A DNA stretch of 64,000 nucleotides from an uncultured Flavobacteriales bacterium (GTDB taxonomy: Bacteria; Bacteroidota; Bacteroidia; Flavobacteriales_D; Parvicellaceae), in contig CALJHN010000002.1 of NCBI GenBank assembly GCA_938075455.1, positions 1 to 64,000 on the forward strand, in the 5' to 3' direction. The notes beneath the pieces are model-generated. The model made no database searches. It saw nothing but the letters and a program-made list of their open reading frames with translations, and was not told where the DNA came from. Shown piece after piece: positions 8,930 to 18,692 of this stretch (position 1 is its first letter; each line of letters opens with the position of its first letter). The position numbers were made by a program, and so were the translations under genes.

Positions 8930-10582
8930 ATGGGCAAATTTCCATGGCTTAAAAGTTATCCAGATTTTGTTTCTCAGTCTACAGAAATAAATTATGAAAA
9001 TATAGTAGAAATATATGATCAATCTATAAGAAATTTTGGAAACAAAATTGCTTATAAAAATATGGATGTTGAGCTGACTTATCACGAGCTTGACAATCAC
9101 GTTAATGCTTTAATACATTACTTTCAAAACAATACAAGACTAAAAAAAGGAGACAAGATAGTCTTACAAATGCCCAATTTATTACAGTATCCAGTCGCAA
9201 TTTTTGCGTGTTTAAAGGCTGGATTAGTTATTGTTAATACCAATCCTCTATATACTGCTGATGAAATGCTACACCAGTATAAGGATTCTGGAGCAAAAGC
9301 AGTAATTATTGTTGAGAATTTTGCACATAATTTGGAGAAAATTATTTCAAAAACAGATATAGAAACAGTAATAATTACTACAATAGGTGATTTATTGGGT
9401 GGATTTAAGGGAGGACTAACAAATTTTGTAATTAGAAATGTTAAAAAAATGGTTCCTGCTTTTTCAATTCCAGGAAGTCTAAATCTTAAAAAAATTCTTA
9501 AAGACAACAGTGGTAAAAAAGGTAAAAATGTTGAAATTAAAAATACGGATACAGCTTTCTTGCAATATACTGGTGGTACTACTGGTCTATCCAAAGGTGC
9601 AGAGTTAACTCATAGAAATATTTGTGCAAATGTCTCCCAAGTAGAAGCATGGATTGGAGAAAATGTTGATCATGGAGAGGAAGTTGTAATTACTGCACTT
9701 CCACTATACCATATTTTCGCTCTGACAGCTAATTGTCTTACTTTTTTTAGGTACGGGTCAAAAAATATCCTAATAACCAATCCTAGAGATATGCCTAAGT
9801 TTTGTGCTGATTTAAAAAAGAACCCATTCACTGTTATTACTGGTGTTAACACACTATTTATAGGGTTAATGAATCAAGATGTTTTTAAAAATTTAAATTT
9901 TGATAAACTCAAACTAGCTCTTGGAGGAGGTATGGCTGTGCAAGATATAGTTGCAGAACAGTGGGAAAAACTAACTGGAACAGCACTATTAGAAGCTTAT
10001 GGATTATCTGAAACAAGTCCAGCTGCAACAATTAACCCATGGAATGGCAAACATAAAACTGGGTCTATAGGACTACCACTTCCAAACACAGATGTTAAAA
10101 TTTTAGATGACGATTTTAAAGAAGTTAAAGTGGGAGAACCAGGCGAAATAGCAATTAAAGGACCTCAAGTTATGAAGGGTTATTGGAATAAGCCAGAAGA
10201 AACTGCAAGATGTATGCATGGAGAATATTTTCTAACTGGAGACGTAGGGACTATGGATGAAGAAGGTTTCTTTAAAATTGTCGATAGAAAAAAAGAAATG
10301 ATTCTTATTTCAGGATTCAACGTATATCCAAACGATGTTGAAAAAGCAATTTCTGAAAACCCTAAAGTCCTTGAAGTTGGAGTTAGAGGTGAAAAAAACA
10401 AAGATGGAACCGAATTTGTTAGAGCATTTATAGTTAAAAAAGATCCTTCACTAACAGAAGAAGAGTTAATAGAATTTTGCAGAACAAAATTAACCAATTA
10501 CAAAGTTCCTAAAAGTATAAGTTTTAGAGACGAATTGCCAAAATCTAATGTTGGTAAAATATTAAGAAGATTACTAGAGTAA
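8930..10582 (+). CDS. fadD: Long-chain fatty acid–CoA ligase
   Basis: AMP-forming acyl-CoA synthetase of 550 residues that activates free fatty acids to acyl-CoA using ATP. The AMP-binding signature YTGGTTGLSKGAELTHRN is near residue 212, the A5-type motif LLEAYGLSETSP near residue 355, TGDVG near residue 432, and the FadD hallmark VDRKKEMILISGFNVYPNDVE near residue 450. The C-terminal lysine is in SNVGKILRR. The long-chain preference is inferred from similarity to FadD. The 198-base AT-rich intergenic region upstream has a near-match −7 box (TATATTTA, 8858–8865). Confidence 0.94.
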   Translation: MGKFPWLKSYPDFVSQSTEINYENIVEIYDQSIRNFGNKIAYKNMDVELTYHELDNHVNALIHYFQNNTRLKKGDKIVLQMPNLLQYPVAIFACLKAGLVIVNTNPLYTADEMLHQYKDSGAKAVIIVENFAHNLEKIISKTDIETVIITTIGDLLGGFKGGLTNFVIRNVKKMVPAFSIPGSLNLKKILKDNSGKKGKNVEIKNTDTAFLQYTGGTTGLSKGAELTHRNICANVSQVEAWIGENVDHGEEVVITALPLYHIFALTANCLTFFRYGSKNILITNPRDMPKFCADLKKNPFTVITGVNTLFIGLMNQDVFKNLNFDKLKLALGGGMAVQDIVAEQWEKLTGTALLEAYGLSETSPAATINPWNGKHKTGSIGLPLPNTDVKILDDDFKEVKVGEPGEIAIKGPQVMKGYWNKPEETARCMHGEYFLTGDVGTMDEEGFFKIVDRKKEMILISGFNVYPNDVEKAISENPKVLEVGVRGEKNKDGTEFVRAFIVKKDPSLTEEELIEFCRTKLTNYKVPKSISFRDELPKSNVGKILRRLLE

Positions 10583-10592
10583 TTTACTATAT

Positions 10593-12236
10593 TCAAGTCT
10601 GGAGAACTCCTGTTTTATAATTTTCTATTATTGGATTATTATTTGCTGCCTCTATTCCTATGGATATCCATTTCCTAGTATCTTTTGGGTCAATTATAGC
10701 ATCCAGCCAAAGTCTAGATGCAGCATAGTAGGGTTTGATTTGAGAATCATACTTATTCTTGATTGCATTAAATAATTCTTTCTCTTTTTCTTTGGATATT
10801 TTTTCGCCTTTTGATTTGAGTGAAGATAATTCTATTTGAAGTAATACTTTTGCCGCTTGTTCCCCACCCATAACTGCAATTTCAGCGGTTGGCCAACCAA
10901 CGATCAATCTTGGGTCATATGCTTTTCCACACATAGCATAATTTCCAGCTCCATATGAGTTGCCCATAATAATTGTAAACTTTGGAACTACAGAATTTGC
11001 CATTGCATTTACCATTTTTGCTCCATCTTTTATAATTCCTCCGTGCTCAGATCTACTTCCAACCATAAATCCACTAACGTCCTGGAAAAAAACTAACGGA
11101 ATTTTCTTTTGGTTACAATTCATAATAAATCTAGATGCTTTGCTAGCACTGTCACTATAAATGACTCCACCTAACTGCATCTCTGATTTACCAGTTTTAA
11201 CAACTTTTCTTTGGTTTGCTACAATTCCAACAGACCATCCATTAATTCTTGCATAACCACAAACTATAGTTTTTCCATAATTTGATTTATACTCTGTGAA
11301 ATCACCATTATCAATAAAAAAATTAAGTATGTTTTTAACATCGTAATTAGATGATCTTAAAAAAGGAAAAGTTCCATAAAAATCTTCCATTTTTAACTTA
11401 GGTTTTTGTGAATTAGATCTATTTAGATTCAATGTTTGTTTGTATGAAATCTTATCTAATAAATCGCGAATAGTTTTTAAGCACGTTTTGTCATCAGGTG
11501 ATTTGTAATCCACCACTCCACTAATTTCAGAATGAGTAGTTGCACCTCCAAGAGTTTCGTTATCAATTATTTCTCCAACTGCTGCTTTAACCAAATAGGA
11601 ACCTGCTAAAAATATAGAACCTGTTTTGTCTACTATTAATGATTCATCACTCATAATTGGCAGGTAAGCTCCACCAGCAACACAGCTTCCCATAATAGCA
11701 GCAATTTGAGTAATTCCCATAGCACTCATCTTTGCATTGTTTCTGAAAATTCTACCAAAATGTTCTTTATCAGGAAAAATTTCGTCTTGAAGAGGTAAAT
11801 ATACTCCTGCACTATCCACTAAATAGATTATTGGAATTCTATTTTCCATTGCAATTTCTTGAGCTCTTAAATTTTTCTTTCCAGTAATTGGAAACCATGC
11901 ACCAGCTTTAACAGTAGGGTCATTTGCAACTACTATACATAATTTTTGATGGACATAACCCATTACCACAATTACTCCACCAGCTGGACAACCACCATGC
12001 TCTTGGTACATTTTGTATCCAGCTAATGCTCCAATTTCAATATTTGGCGAATCTTTATCTAGTAATAATTCTACACGTTCTCTAGCTCCCAGTTTACCTT
12101 TTAATTTTTGTTTGTTAATTTTCTCTTTCCCACCACCTAAATAAATTTTATCCAGCTTAAGATTTAAGTTGGAAATCATCAATTTTATTTGGTCTTCGTT
12201 TTTATTAAAGGACACATCTTTTTCTAAATTATTCAT
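10593..12236 (-). CDS. Acyl-CoA carboxylase carboxyltransferase subunit (methylcrotonyl-CoA type)
   Basis: Biotin-dependent carboxyltransferase beta subunit of 547 residues. It transfers CO2 from carboxybiotin to an acyl-CoA in the cytoplasm. Diagnostic segments are KLGARERVELLLD, the N-terminal crotonase-fold motif YLVDSAGVYLPLQ, FPDKEHFGRIF, and GSCVAGGAYLPIMSDE. The FPDKEHFGRIF stretch resembles methylcrotonyl-CoA carboxylase (leucine breakdown) more than propionyl-CoA carboxylase. The biotin carboxylase/carrier subunit is not in this window, so substrate assignment is moderate. Confidence 0.85.
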   Translation of the reverse strand: MNNLEKDVSFNKNEDQIKLMISNLNLKLDKIYLGGGKEKINKQKLKGKLGARERVELLLDKDSPNIEIGALAGYKMYQEHGGCPAGGVIVVMGYVHQKLCIVVANDPTVKAGAWFPITGKKNLRAQEIAMENRIPIIYLVDSAGVYLPLQDEIFPDKEHFGRIFRNNAKMSAMGITQIAAIMGSCVAGGAYLPIMSDESLIVDKTGSIFLAGSYLVKAAVGEIIDNETLGGATTHSEISGVVDYKSPDDKTCLKTIRDLLDKISYKQTLNLNRSNSQKPKLKMEDFYGTFPFLRSSNYDVKNILNFFIDNGDFTEYKSNYGKTIVCGYARINGWSVGIVANQRKVVKTGKSEMQLGGVIYSDSASKASRFIMNCNQKKIPLVFFQDVSGFMVGSRSEHGGIIKDGAKMVNAMANSVVPKFTIIMGNSYGAGNYAMCGKAYDPRLIVGWPTAEIAVMGGEQAAKVLLQIELSSLKSKGEKISKEKEKELFNAIKNKYDSQIKPYYAASRLWLDAIIDPKDTRKWISIGIEAANNNPIIENYKTGVLQT

Positions 12237-12305
12237 AGATCGAGTTATTTCATCAATTTATAGCTAATATAAGTAATTCAAAATCTACTAATAAAGCAAT
12301 TAACC

Positions 12306-12313
12306 TATATTTG
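12306..12313 (+). promoter_or_regulatory. −7 promoter element, bshA
   Basis: TATATTTG matches TAnnTTTG exactly and lies 17 bases before the bshA ATG, giving a leader of about 10 bases. No convincing −33 motif. Confidence 0.6.
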
Positions 12314-12329
12314 ACATAAAACAAAACAG

Positions 12330-13466
12330 ATGAAAATTGGCATTGTATTGTATCCTACTTTTGGAGGAAGTGGAATTGTTGCAACAGAACTAGGTAAAGC
12401 ATTGTCTAAAAAAGGGCATGAAATTCATTTTATTACCTATAGCGAACCTGTTAGATTAGGAGAGTTAAGAAAAAATATATTTTATCATGAAGTAAGAACC
12501 TCAGATTATCCTTTATTCAAATTCACACCCTATGAACAAGTGCTAACTAGCAAACTGGTAGATGTTGTTAAATTTGAAAGATTAGATCTTCTTCATGTAC
12601 ATTATGCAATTCCTCATGCTTCAGCAGCATATATGGCACAACAAATATTAAAAGATCAAGGATTTGAAGTCCCATTTGTTACTACTCTTCATGGAACAGA
12701 TATAACTTTAGTTGGTAAAGATCCTTCTTTTGAGCCAGTTATTAATTTTTCCATAAATAAATCAAATGCTGTAACTGCTGTGTCTGAAAATCTTAAAAAA
12801 GAAACTTTTGAATTATTTGACATTAAAAATAATATTGAAGTTATACCCAATTTTATTTGTCCTAAAGATTATAAATTGGATAACAATGATTATTATAAAA
12901 AAAGATATGCTCCTAACAATGAGAAAATAATTTGTCATGTATCCAATTTTAGAAAAGTTAAAAGAATTGAAGACGTAATAATTGCATTTGAAGGAATATC
13001 TAAAGAAATTGACGCGAAATTACTTTTAGTTGGAGATGGGCCTGAAAGAGCAAGACTAGAACAATTATCTAGAAATTCTAAATTCAATAAAAATATTTTC
13101 TTTTTGGGAAGTCTAAAGTCCACCAAAGAAGTTCTAAATATTTCGGATCTATTTATGTTACCATCCTCCAAAGAAAGTTTTGGTTTATCAGCTCTTGAAG
13201 CTATGGCTTGCGGTGTCCCAGTAATTGCTAGTGAATCTGGTGGAATTCCTGAAATTGTATTACATGGTGAAAGTGGATTGTTAAACTCTGTTAGAGACAC
13301 TTATCAAATGACAAAAAATGCATTAAAACTATTGTCTAATGAACCTCTTTTGAAGAGTTTTAAATCCAATGCTTATAGGCAAGCAATGAAATTTGACATT
13401 GAACTTATATTACCTAAATATGAAAAATTATACGAAGAGTGTATAAAGGATTATCTGAGTAAATGA
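12330..13466 (+). CDS. bshA: N-acetyl-alpha-D-glucosaminyl L-malate synthase
   Basis: GT4-family glycosyltransferase that joins UDP-GlcNAc and L-malate in the first committed step of bacillithiol synthesis. The protein is 378 residues. Its N-terminus KIGIVLYPTFGGSGIVATELG, the FYHEVRTSDYPLF segment, HVHYAIPHASAAYMA, and the GT4 C-terminal motif LPSSKESFGLSALEAMACGVPV are characteristic of BshA. This implies the cell uses bacillithiol as its low-molecular-weight thiol. Other bsh genes are not in the window. It overlaps the convergent surface-protein gene by 16 bases. Confidence 0.95.
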   Translation: MKIGIVLYPTFGGSGIVATELGKALSKKGHEIHFITYSEPVRLGELRKNIFYHEVRTSDYPLFKFTPYEQVLTSKLVDVVKFERLDLLHVHYAIPHASAAYMAQQILKDQGFEVPFVTTLHGTDITLVGKDPSFEPVINFSINKSNAVTAVSENLKKETFELFDIKNNIEVIPNFICPKDYKLDNNDYYKKRYAPNNEKIICHVSNFRKVKRIEDVIIAFEGISKEIDAKLLLVGDGPERARLEQLSRNSKFNKNIFFLGSLKSTKEVLNISDLFMLPSSKESFGLSALEAMACGVPVIASESGGIPEIVLHGESGLLNSVRDTYQMTKNALKLLSNEPLLKSFKSNAYRQAMKFDIELILPKYEKLYEECIKDYLSK

Positions 13467-15544
13467 ATCCAAAATTCGTCTCTTACTAGATTTGATGTCC
13501 TTACTCCGTCTGAATTATAAGTACTTCCAAAAGTTCCATCCATAATAACTAAATAAGCGCCAGGTTTACAAACCTTTCCACTTTCTGTATTACCATCCCA
13601 CTCAAAATTAGAATCAAAAGACTTAAAAACTAGCTGTCCCCACCTATTGTATATGTTTATTTGCATTACATCAAAACAAGGATCATTTTTTCCAGCTAAT
13701 TTGTAAATATCATTTGTCCCGTCCCCATTAGGAGTAAAAATATTAGGAATATCTTTCACCTCTCCTATTGGAGGGTCAATTGTAACATTTGATGAAGCCA
13801 TAATAGTGTCTGACCCACATACTGTAGAAAATGCTCTGTAATTTAAATCAAATTCCTTTTGGTATACATATTTACAATCTGTCACCCAACAAAACCTTAA
13901 TGCTACATTTTGTATTGCAGAAGAGACATTTCCAAGATGAGAATATCCTGACATTGAAATTGTATTGCCAATACTATCGTTAAAATTATCGTAATAATAT
14001 TGTCCAGTAGAGTTATTGTATTGTGGAGGAACAAATGTAGAGTCAAAACTAAAATTTCCGGAGTATGGCTCTATGGATAATGTGTCGTCAGAATTCAAGG
14101 TATCTTGCGCAAATAAATCTATACAAATAGTATCATCTAAAGTTACATTTATGGTAGAAGGAATATTTAATAAAGTTGGTGCAGGAATTTTTTGAACATA
14201 TATACTTAATTCCTTTTGCACTGGATTAAAACCACTACAATCAATAGAATAGGAATCCATTGTAACATTAAAAGTAGAATCAATTCCTTCGCAAGGTGCT
14301 TCCCAACAATAACGCATATAAAGAGCACCAGTATTTCCAACATAGCCTGCACTATTTAAGTTGAATTGATTGAAAAAAACAGTATCTCCTACATTATTTT
14401 CCCAGTCATAATAAGCTAGATTTGTTCCACCTGAAATATAATTACTTGGTGGAACATAGGAATTCAGTAAATCAAAATTTGAAGAACTCAATTGAAAATA
14501 AACAGAATCTGATGGATCATTTACACCAACTTCTAAATCAAAACAAATACTATCGTTTACATAAACATCTACAGAAAAAGTATCTAAAGATGAACTGGCA
14601 ACATTATTATTTAAAGAAATTACAGGTGGGTTTGCCAAAACACACGGCAAAGAAGCATATTGAGCATCTCTTCTAACTTCTCCAATTTTCACACCATTTC
14701 TATACTCCTCAACTCGCACTGAAAATTGGAAATATCCAATAATAGATGGAGATGCTGCGATTTCTCCAGTTACTGGATTAATAGACATTTGAGGACTTCC
14801 ACCAATTACATTAAATTGGTTATATCCGGGAGCAAAATTACAGTAAGGATAAAATGGATAAGCTCCAGATCCAGGTGCAGAATCACCATTGTTTGGATTA
14901 GTTCCATCATTTAACGAAGGTACAAGAGAATAAACCAAGGAGTCACCGTCTGGGTCTGTAACTGGCCAAGTAAAATATTTAATATTATTAATACAGAAAT
15001 ACGCATCATTTGGGTAATTTCCAAAATCAGGAGTCGAATTTTGACCAATTGATGGGTCTGGAATAATTGCTAAAATTGAAATACCATCACTAGTAGGATT
15101 ATCTAAATTATCAACTAAACCATTTCTACAACATGTTTCATAATGCAGATAATAACCCATGGAGAAATTGGGCAAACTAACAGAACCCAATCCACTATAA
15201 ACTCCCTCTTCAATCCTTACAACAGACGGGTTTGGCGTGTAGCATGGATCACCTAGTGGAACTAATGAGGCAGAACCTCCATTTAAATAAAGAGTTTTTA
15301 AAGTCTGTAGGTTATTTGTCCCTAATTGATAAATTCCAATAGTTACAGAAGCTGGCATATTTACAATTCCATTTACATCGTCACGATAAAGTCTAAGTTG
15401 AATGTCATAGACACTGGAACTAACTCCGTTATTAGTCATTGTTACTTTAAAGTCGCCACCAATAATATGGGTACCATATATACATGTCGAAAAATTTAAA
15501 ATTATAAAAAAAGAAAATAAAAATTTTAACAAATGGTTTTTCAT
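13451..15544 (-). CDS. T9SS substrate with gliding-type (CHU_C) C-terminal domain
   Basis: Large secreted surface protein of 697 residues, started at the ATG at 15544; the open frame reaches a TTG one codon earlier. A signal peptide is followed by THIIGGDFKV, typical of this group, then roughly 550 residues of beta-rich, Asn/Asp/Ser-rich adhesin-like repeats. These include PVTDPDGDSLVYSLVPS and two similar blocks of about 130 residues (each with IxLDxFxxDxxx and a CW tail). The C-terminus has the gliding motility-associated domain: IPNIFTPNGDGTND, INIYNRWGQLVF, then WDG. It is expected to cross the outer membrane by T9SS. Confidence 0.88.
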   Translation of the reverse strand: MKNHLLKFLFSFFIILNFSTCIYGTHIIGGDFKVTMTNNGVSSSVYDIQLRLYRDDVNGIVNMPASVTIGIYQLGTNNLQTLKTLYLNGGSASLVPLGDPCYTPNPSVVRIEEGVYSGLGSVSLPNFSMGYYLHYETCCRNGLVDNLDNPTSDGISILAIIPDPSIGQNSTPDFGNYPNDAYFCINNIKYFTWPVTDPDGDSLVYSLVPSLNDGTNPNNGDSAPGSGAYPFYPYCNFAPGYNQFNVIGGSPQMSINPVTGEIAASPSIIGYFQFSVRVEEYRNGVKIGEVRRDAQYASLPCVLANPPVISLNNNVASSSLDTFSVDVYVNDSICFDLEVGVNDPSDSVYFQLSSSNFDLLNSYVPPSNYISGGTNLAYYDWENNVGDTVFFNQFNLNSAGYVGNTGALYMRYCWEAPCEGIDSTFNVTMDSYSIDCSGFNPVQKELSIYVQKIPAPTLLNIPSTINVTLDDTICIDLFAQDTLNSDDTLSIEPYSGNFSFDSTFVPPQYNNSTGQYYYDNFNDSIGNTISMSGYSHLGNVSSAIQNVALRFCWVTDCKYVYQKEFDLNYRAFSTVCGSDTIMASSNVTIDPPIGEVKDIPNIFTPNGDGTNDIYKLAGKNDPCFDVMQINIYNRWGQLVFKSFDSNFEWDGNTESGKVCKPGAYLVIMDGTFGSTYNSDGVRTSNLVRDEFWIHLLR

Positions 15545-15564
15545 CAATTCTAATATTTCTCAGA

Positions 15565-15572
15565 CAAAACTA
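15565..15572 (-). promoter_or_regulatory. −7 promoter element for the CHU_C surface protein
   Basis: Minus strand reads TAGTTTTG, an exact TAnnTTTG match 20 bases before the ATG at 15544. Confidence 0.5.
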
Positions 15573-15677
15573 ATTAATTAAAATTAATTCCAAATTTTTC
15601 GCATTATAAACTACGATATGTTATCCAAAATAATATTAAGATGGAGAGTGTTTAACATGACATTTAAAAAAGACAAT

Positions 15678-15685
15678 TAGTTTTG
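15678..15685 (+). promoter_or_regulatory. −7 promoter element for the E1 dehydrogenase
   Basis: TAGTTTTG matches TAnnTTTG exactly. It would give a leader of about 65 bases before the ATG at 15758. It shares the 213-base divergent region with the surface-protein promoter. Confidence 0.5.
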
Positions 15686-15757
15686 TATTTTCTATATTAG
15701 TGTAAATATTAATAAATTTTAACTCTATTATTTAATTAAAGACTACTTTTATTTTAT

Positions 15758-17710
15758 ATGAAAAAACCTGAAATTATAAATGCCTTAAAATCACTATTTC
15801 TTCCTAGGTTAATTGAAGAAAAAATGTTGATTCTTTTAAGGCAAGGAAAGATTTCGAAATGGTTTTCTGGAATAGGGCAAGAAGCAATTTCTGTAGGATC
15901 TACATTAGCAATGGATAAAGATGAATTTATTTTGCCAATGCATAGAAATTTAGGTGTATTTACGACAAGAGAAGTTGATTTATACCAACTCTTTTGTCAA
16001 TTTCAAGGTAAAAAAGAGGGTTTTACTAAAGGAAGAGATAGATCATTTCACTTTGGAACTATGAAACATAAAGTAGTTGGAATGATATCACATTTGGGAC
16101 CTCAACTAGGAATTGCTTGCGGTATAGCATTGGCTGAAAAAATAGAGAAAACAAATAAATCTGTTTTAGTATTTAGCGGTGACGGAGGTGCAAGCGAAGG
16201 AGATTTTCATGAAGCTTTAAATGTTGCTTCGGTATGGCAATTGCCAGTAATATTTGTAATTGAAAATAACCAATGGGGACTTTCAACTCCTTCAAAGGAA
16301 CAGTTTAATTGCAAGCAATTTATAGATAAAGGAGTTGGATACGGAATGAAAGCTAAGCAAGTGGATGGTAATAATATTCTTGAAGTTTACGACTGTATAA
16401 AAAAAGTTAAATTGTCGCAGTCAAAAAAAACTGAACCATTTTTGGTAGAAGCACTAACCTTTAGAATGAGAGGACACGAGGAAGCATCTGGGACAAAATA
16501 CTATCCAGATGGACTTCAAGATAAATGGAAAACCAAAGACCCTATTTTAAAACTTGAAACTGAAATATTAAGAAATAATATTCTTAGTAATAATGAAATT
16601 AAAGAGATTAAAAAAAATATAAAAGAAGAAATTAATCTTGCTTGGTTAAAAGCTTTTGACACCCCTAAATTAAAGGCGGATATAAATTCTGAATTGGAAG
16701 ATATTTATAAAAAACACTCAAATAACAAAACATATTCTAAAGAAAATCTTAAAGAAATTAGGTTTATTGATGCTCTTTCTCAAGGACTTTTTCAAGGAAT
16801 GGAGAAATTTGAAAATTCTATAATTATGGGACAAGATATTGCTGAATATGGTGGTGTTTTTAAAATGACAGAGGGTTTTCTAGAAAAATTTGGCAAAGAT
16901 AGAGTTAGAAATACTCCTCTTTGCGAATCTGCAATTGTTGGTGCGGCCTTAGGACTTTCACTCAAAAACAAAAAAGCAATAATGGAAATGCAATTTGCAG
17001 ATTTTGTAACTGTTGGGTTTAATCAAATTGTAAATAATTTGGCTAAGTTACATTACAGATGGGGGCAAAATGCAGATGTGGTAATTAGAATGCCTACTGG
17101 TGCTGGAGTTGGAGCTGGACCATTTCATTCACAAAGTAATGAAGCTTGGTTTTCTCATACACCTGGTCTAAAAGTATTGTATCCATCTAATCCAGAAGAT
17201 GCAAAAGGATTAATGCTGGCTGCAATTGAAGATCCAAATCCAGTAATGATTTTTGAACACAAAGCATTGTATAGAAGTCTAATTGGAATGGTTCCTGAAA
17301 ACTATTATTTAACTCCTATTGGAAAAGCAAAACTAGTTGAAGAAGGCAACGAGTTAAGTATTATTACTTATGGAATGGGGGTTCATTGGGCTAAAAAAGT
17401 AATTAAAGAAAAAAATATTTTAGCTGATATATTAGATTTAAGAACACTTTTACCAATTGATAAAGATTCTATATTTGAAAGTGTAAAAAAAACCAACAAA
17501 GTTCTAGTTCTACACGAAGATTGTTTAACAGGTGGGATTGGAGGAGAAATTTCTTCTTTAATTAATGAATATTGTTTTGAATCTTTAGATGCACCTGTAA
17601 TAAGATGTGCAAGTATGGACACACCTGTCCCTTTTGCAAGTGACTTAGAAGATCAGTTTTTAGCCAATAAAAATTTAATTGAAAAAATTGATTATTTAAT
17701 AAATTATTAA
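15758..17710 (+). CDS. Fused E1 alpha/beta subunit of a branched-chain-type 2-oxoacid dehydrogenase
   Basis: Thiamine-diphosphate-dependent dehydrogenase of 650 residues with both E1 subunits on one chain. The alpha half (about 1–320) contains the TPP motif GDGGASEGDFHEALN…NNQWGLS and FRMRGHEEASGTKYY. The beta half (about 330–650) begins at RFIDALSQGL and contains GQDIAEYGGVFK, MEMQFADFV, MPTGAGVGAGPFHSQS and LHEDCLTGGIGGE. Single-chain E1 of this length is common in Bacteroidota. Likely substrates are branched-chain 2-oxoacids, supplying acyl-CoA primers for branched fatty acids, but pyruvate use is not excluded. E2 and E3 are not nearby. Confidence 0.9.
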   Translation: MKKPEIINALKSLFLPRLIEEKMLILLRQGKISKWFSGIGQEAISVGSTLAMDKDEFILPMHRNLGVFTTREVDLYQLFCQFQGKKEGFTKGRDRSFHFGTMKHKVVGMISHLGPQLGIACGIALAEKIEKTNKSVLVFSGDGGASEGDFHEALNVASVWQLPVIFVIENNQWGLSTPSKEQFNCKQFIDKGVGYGMKAKQVDGNNILEVYDCIKKVKLSQSKKTEPFLVEALTFRMRGHEEASGTKYYPDGLQDKWKTKDPILKLETEILRNNILSNNEIKEIKKNIKEEINLAWLKAFDTPKLKADINSELEDIYKKHSNNKTYSKENLKEIRFIDALSQGLFQGMEKFENSIIMGQDIAEYGGVFKMTEGFLEKFGKDRVRNTPLCESAIVGAALGLSLKNKKAIMEMQFADFVTVGFNQIVNNLAKLHYRWGQNADVVIRMPTGAGVGAGPFHSQSNEAWFSHTPGLKVLYPSNPEDAKGLMLAAIEDPNPVMIFEHKALYRSLIGMVPENYYLTPIGKAKLVEEGNELSIITYGMGVHWAKKVIKEKNILADILDLRTLLPIDKDSIFESVKKTNKVLVLHEDCLTGGIGGEISSLINEYCFESLDAPVIRCASMDTPVPFASDLEDQFLANKNLIEKIDYLINY

Positions 17711-17712
17711 TA

Positions 17713-18552
17713 ATGAAATATTTAATTTTATTTCTTTTCGTCCCTGTTATTATTTTTTCGCAAAACAATGATTTTGTAATTGGGATAAATGGTGGAGTAT
17801 ATTTTGCAAATCGAAATACTTCAATTCAATATAATGGGTTTTACAACAACTATGGTATAAATACAATATTAAACCAACCTAATAATAAACCACGTATAGA
17901 TCAATATTTTCAAAATACATTTAATTCTCAAGTTTATTCTATCAGTAATGGTGAGATGGAAAGATTAGAAAATAATATAAAATATAATGCTTCTCCTGAA
18001 ATTGGATTTCATTTAGGTTTGGTCAATAAAAATTCTAGACTTTTTGTAGATATAAATTTTTCAAATATTAGAGTACAAGATTTTATAACCTTTGAAGTTC
18101 AAAATCAAAATTCCACAATGTCAACTGAACCTCAATATGTTCCAATTAGTATAACAGGAAAAGAAAAAAGAAATATAATTAATTTAGGTTATCAGAAAAA
18201 AATTTATGAAGAATCAAAAATAACTATACTTTATCCAATTTTTGTTCAGTTTTTAAAGGTTGAAATAGATGGCAATTTTGTAACAATAAATAATCAGCCT
18301 TATTCAATAATTCATAATTTTCAAACATCTACTAACCCTAGTCAAAATCAAGGTAGAATTGGTCTTGGGTTTGGAAGTGGTTTAATAGTAAATTATTTCG
18401 TAAATAAAGATGCTTGCTTTGATTTTGGATACCATATTCAATACTCTCAAACCAATTTTTCTGAGAATCTAGACCCATGGGGTATTCAACATTCCTTATT
18501 TGCTAGAATAATTGTGAACGGTTCCAAATATTTATCCAACTTAAATGGTTAG
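17713..18552 (+). CDS. Predicted outer membrane beta-barrel protein
   Basis: Protein of 279 residues starting two bases after the E1 gene. The N-terminal signal is MKYLILFLFVPVIIFSQ with probable cleavage after the SQ. It is followed by alternating hydrophobic/polar strands such as FVIGINGGVYFANR, GFHLGLVNKNSRLFVDINF and GRIGLGFGSGLIVNYFVNK, a pattern typical of porin-like or OmpX/OprF-like barrels. It belongs to no family I can name. Its position after a metabolic enzyme says little about function. Confidence 0.6.
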   Translation: MKYLILFLFVPVIIFSQNNDFVIGINGGVYFANRNTSIQYNGFYNNYGINTILNQPNNKPRIDQYFQNTFNSQVYSISNGEMERLENNIKYNASPEIGFHLGLVNKNSRLFVDINFSNIRVQDFITFEVQNQNSTMSTEPQYVPISITGKEKRNIINLGYQKKIYEESKITILYPIFVQFLKVEIDGNFVTINNQPYSIIHNFQTSTNPSQNQGRIGLGFGSGLIVNYFVNKDACFDFGYHIQYSQTNFSENLDPWGIQHSLFARIIVNGSKYLSNLNG

Positions 18553-18692
18553 AATTGTTTATTAACAATATAATTCAATTTATATATTGCTATAATTGAA
18601 CAAAATAATTTAAATGAATCAATATTTAGATTTATTATAAAAAATCTTTATTAGCCATATTGAGTTATTAGATTTTCACTTTCTTTGATAAT

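Noticed and set aside
15758-17710. Fused E1 alpha/beta as a novel fusion
   Set aside because: Single-chain E1 of about 650–690 residues is common in Bacteroidota.
18554-18600. AT-only hairpins after the barrel-protein gene
   Set aside because: The stems are weak, loops long, and no T-run follows; not enough for a terminator call.
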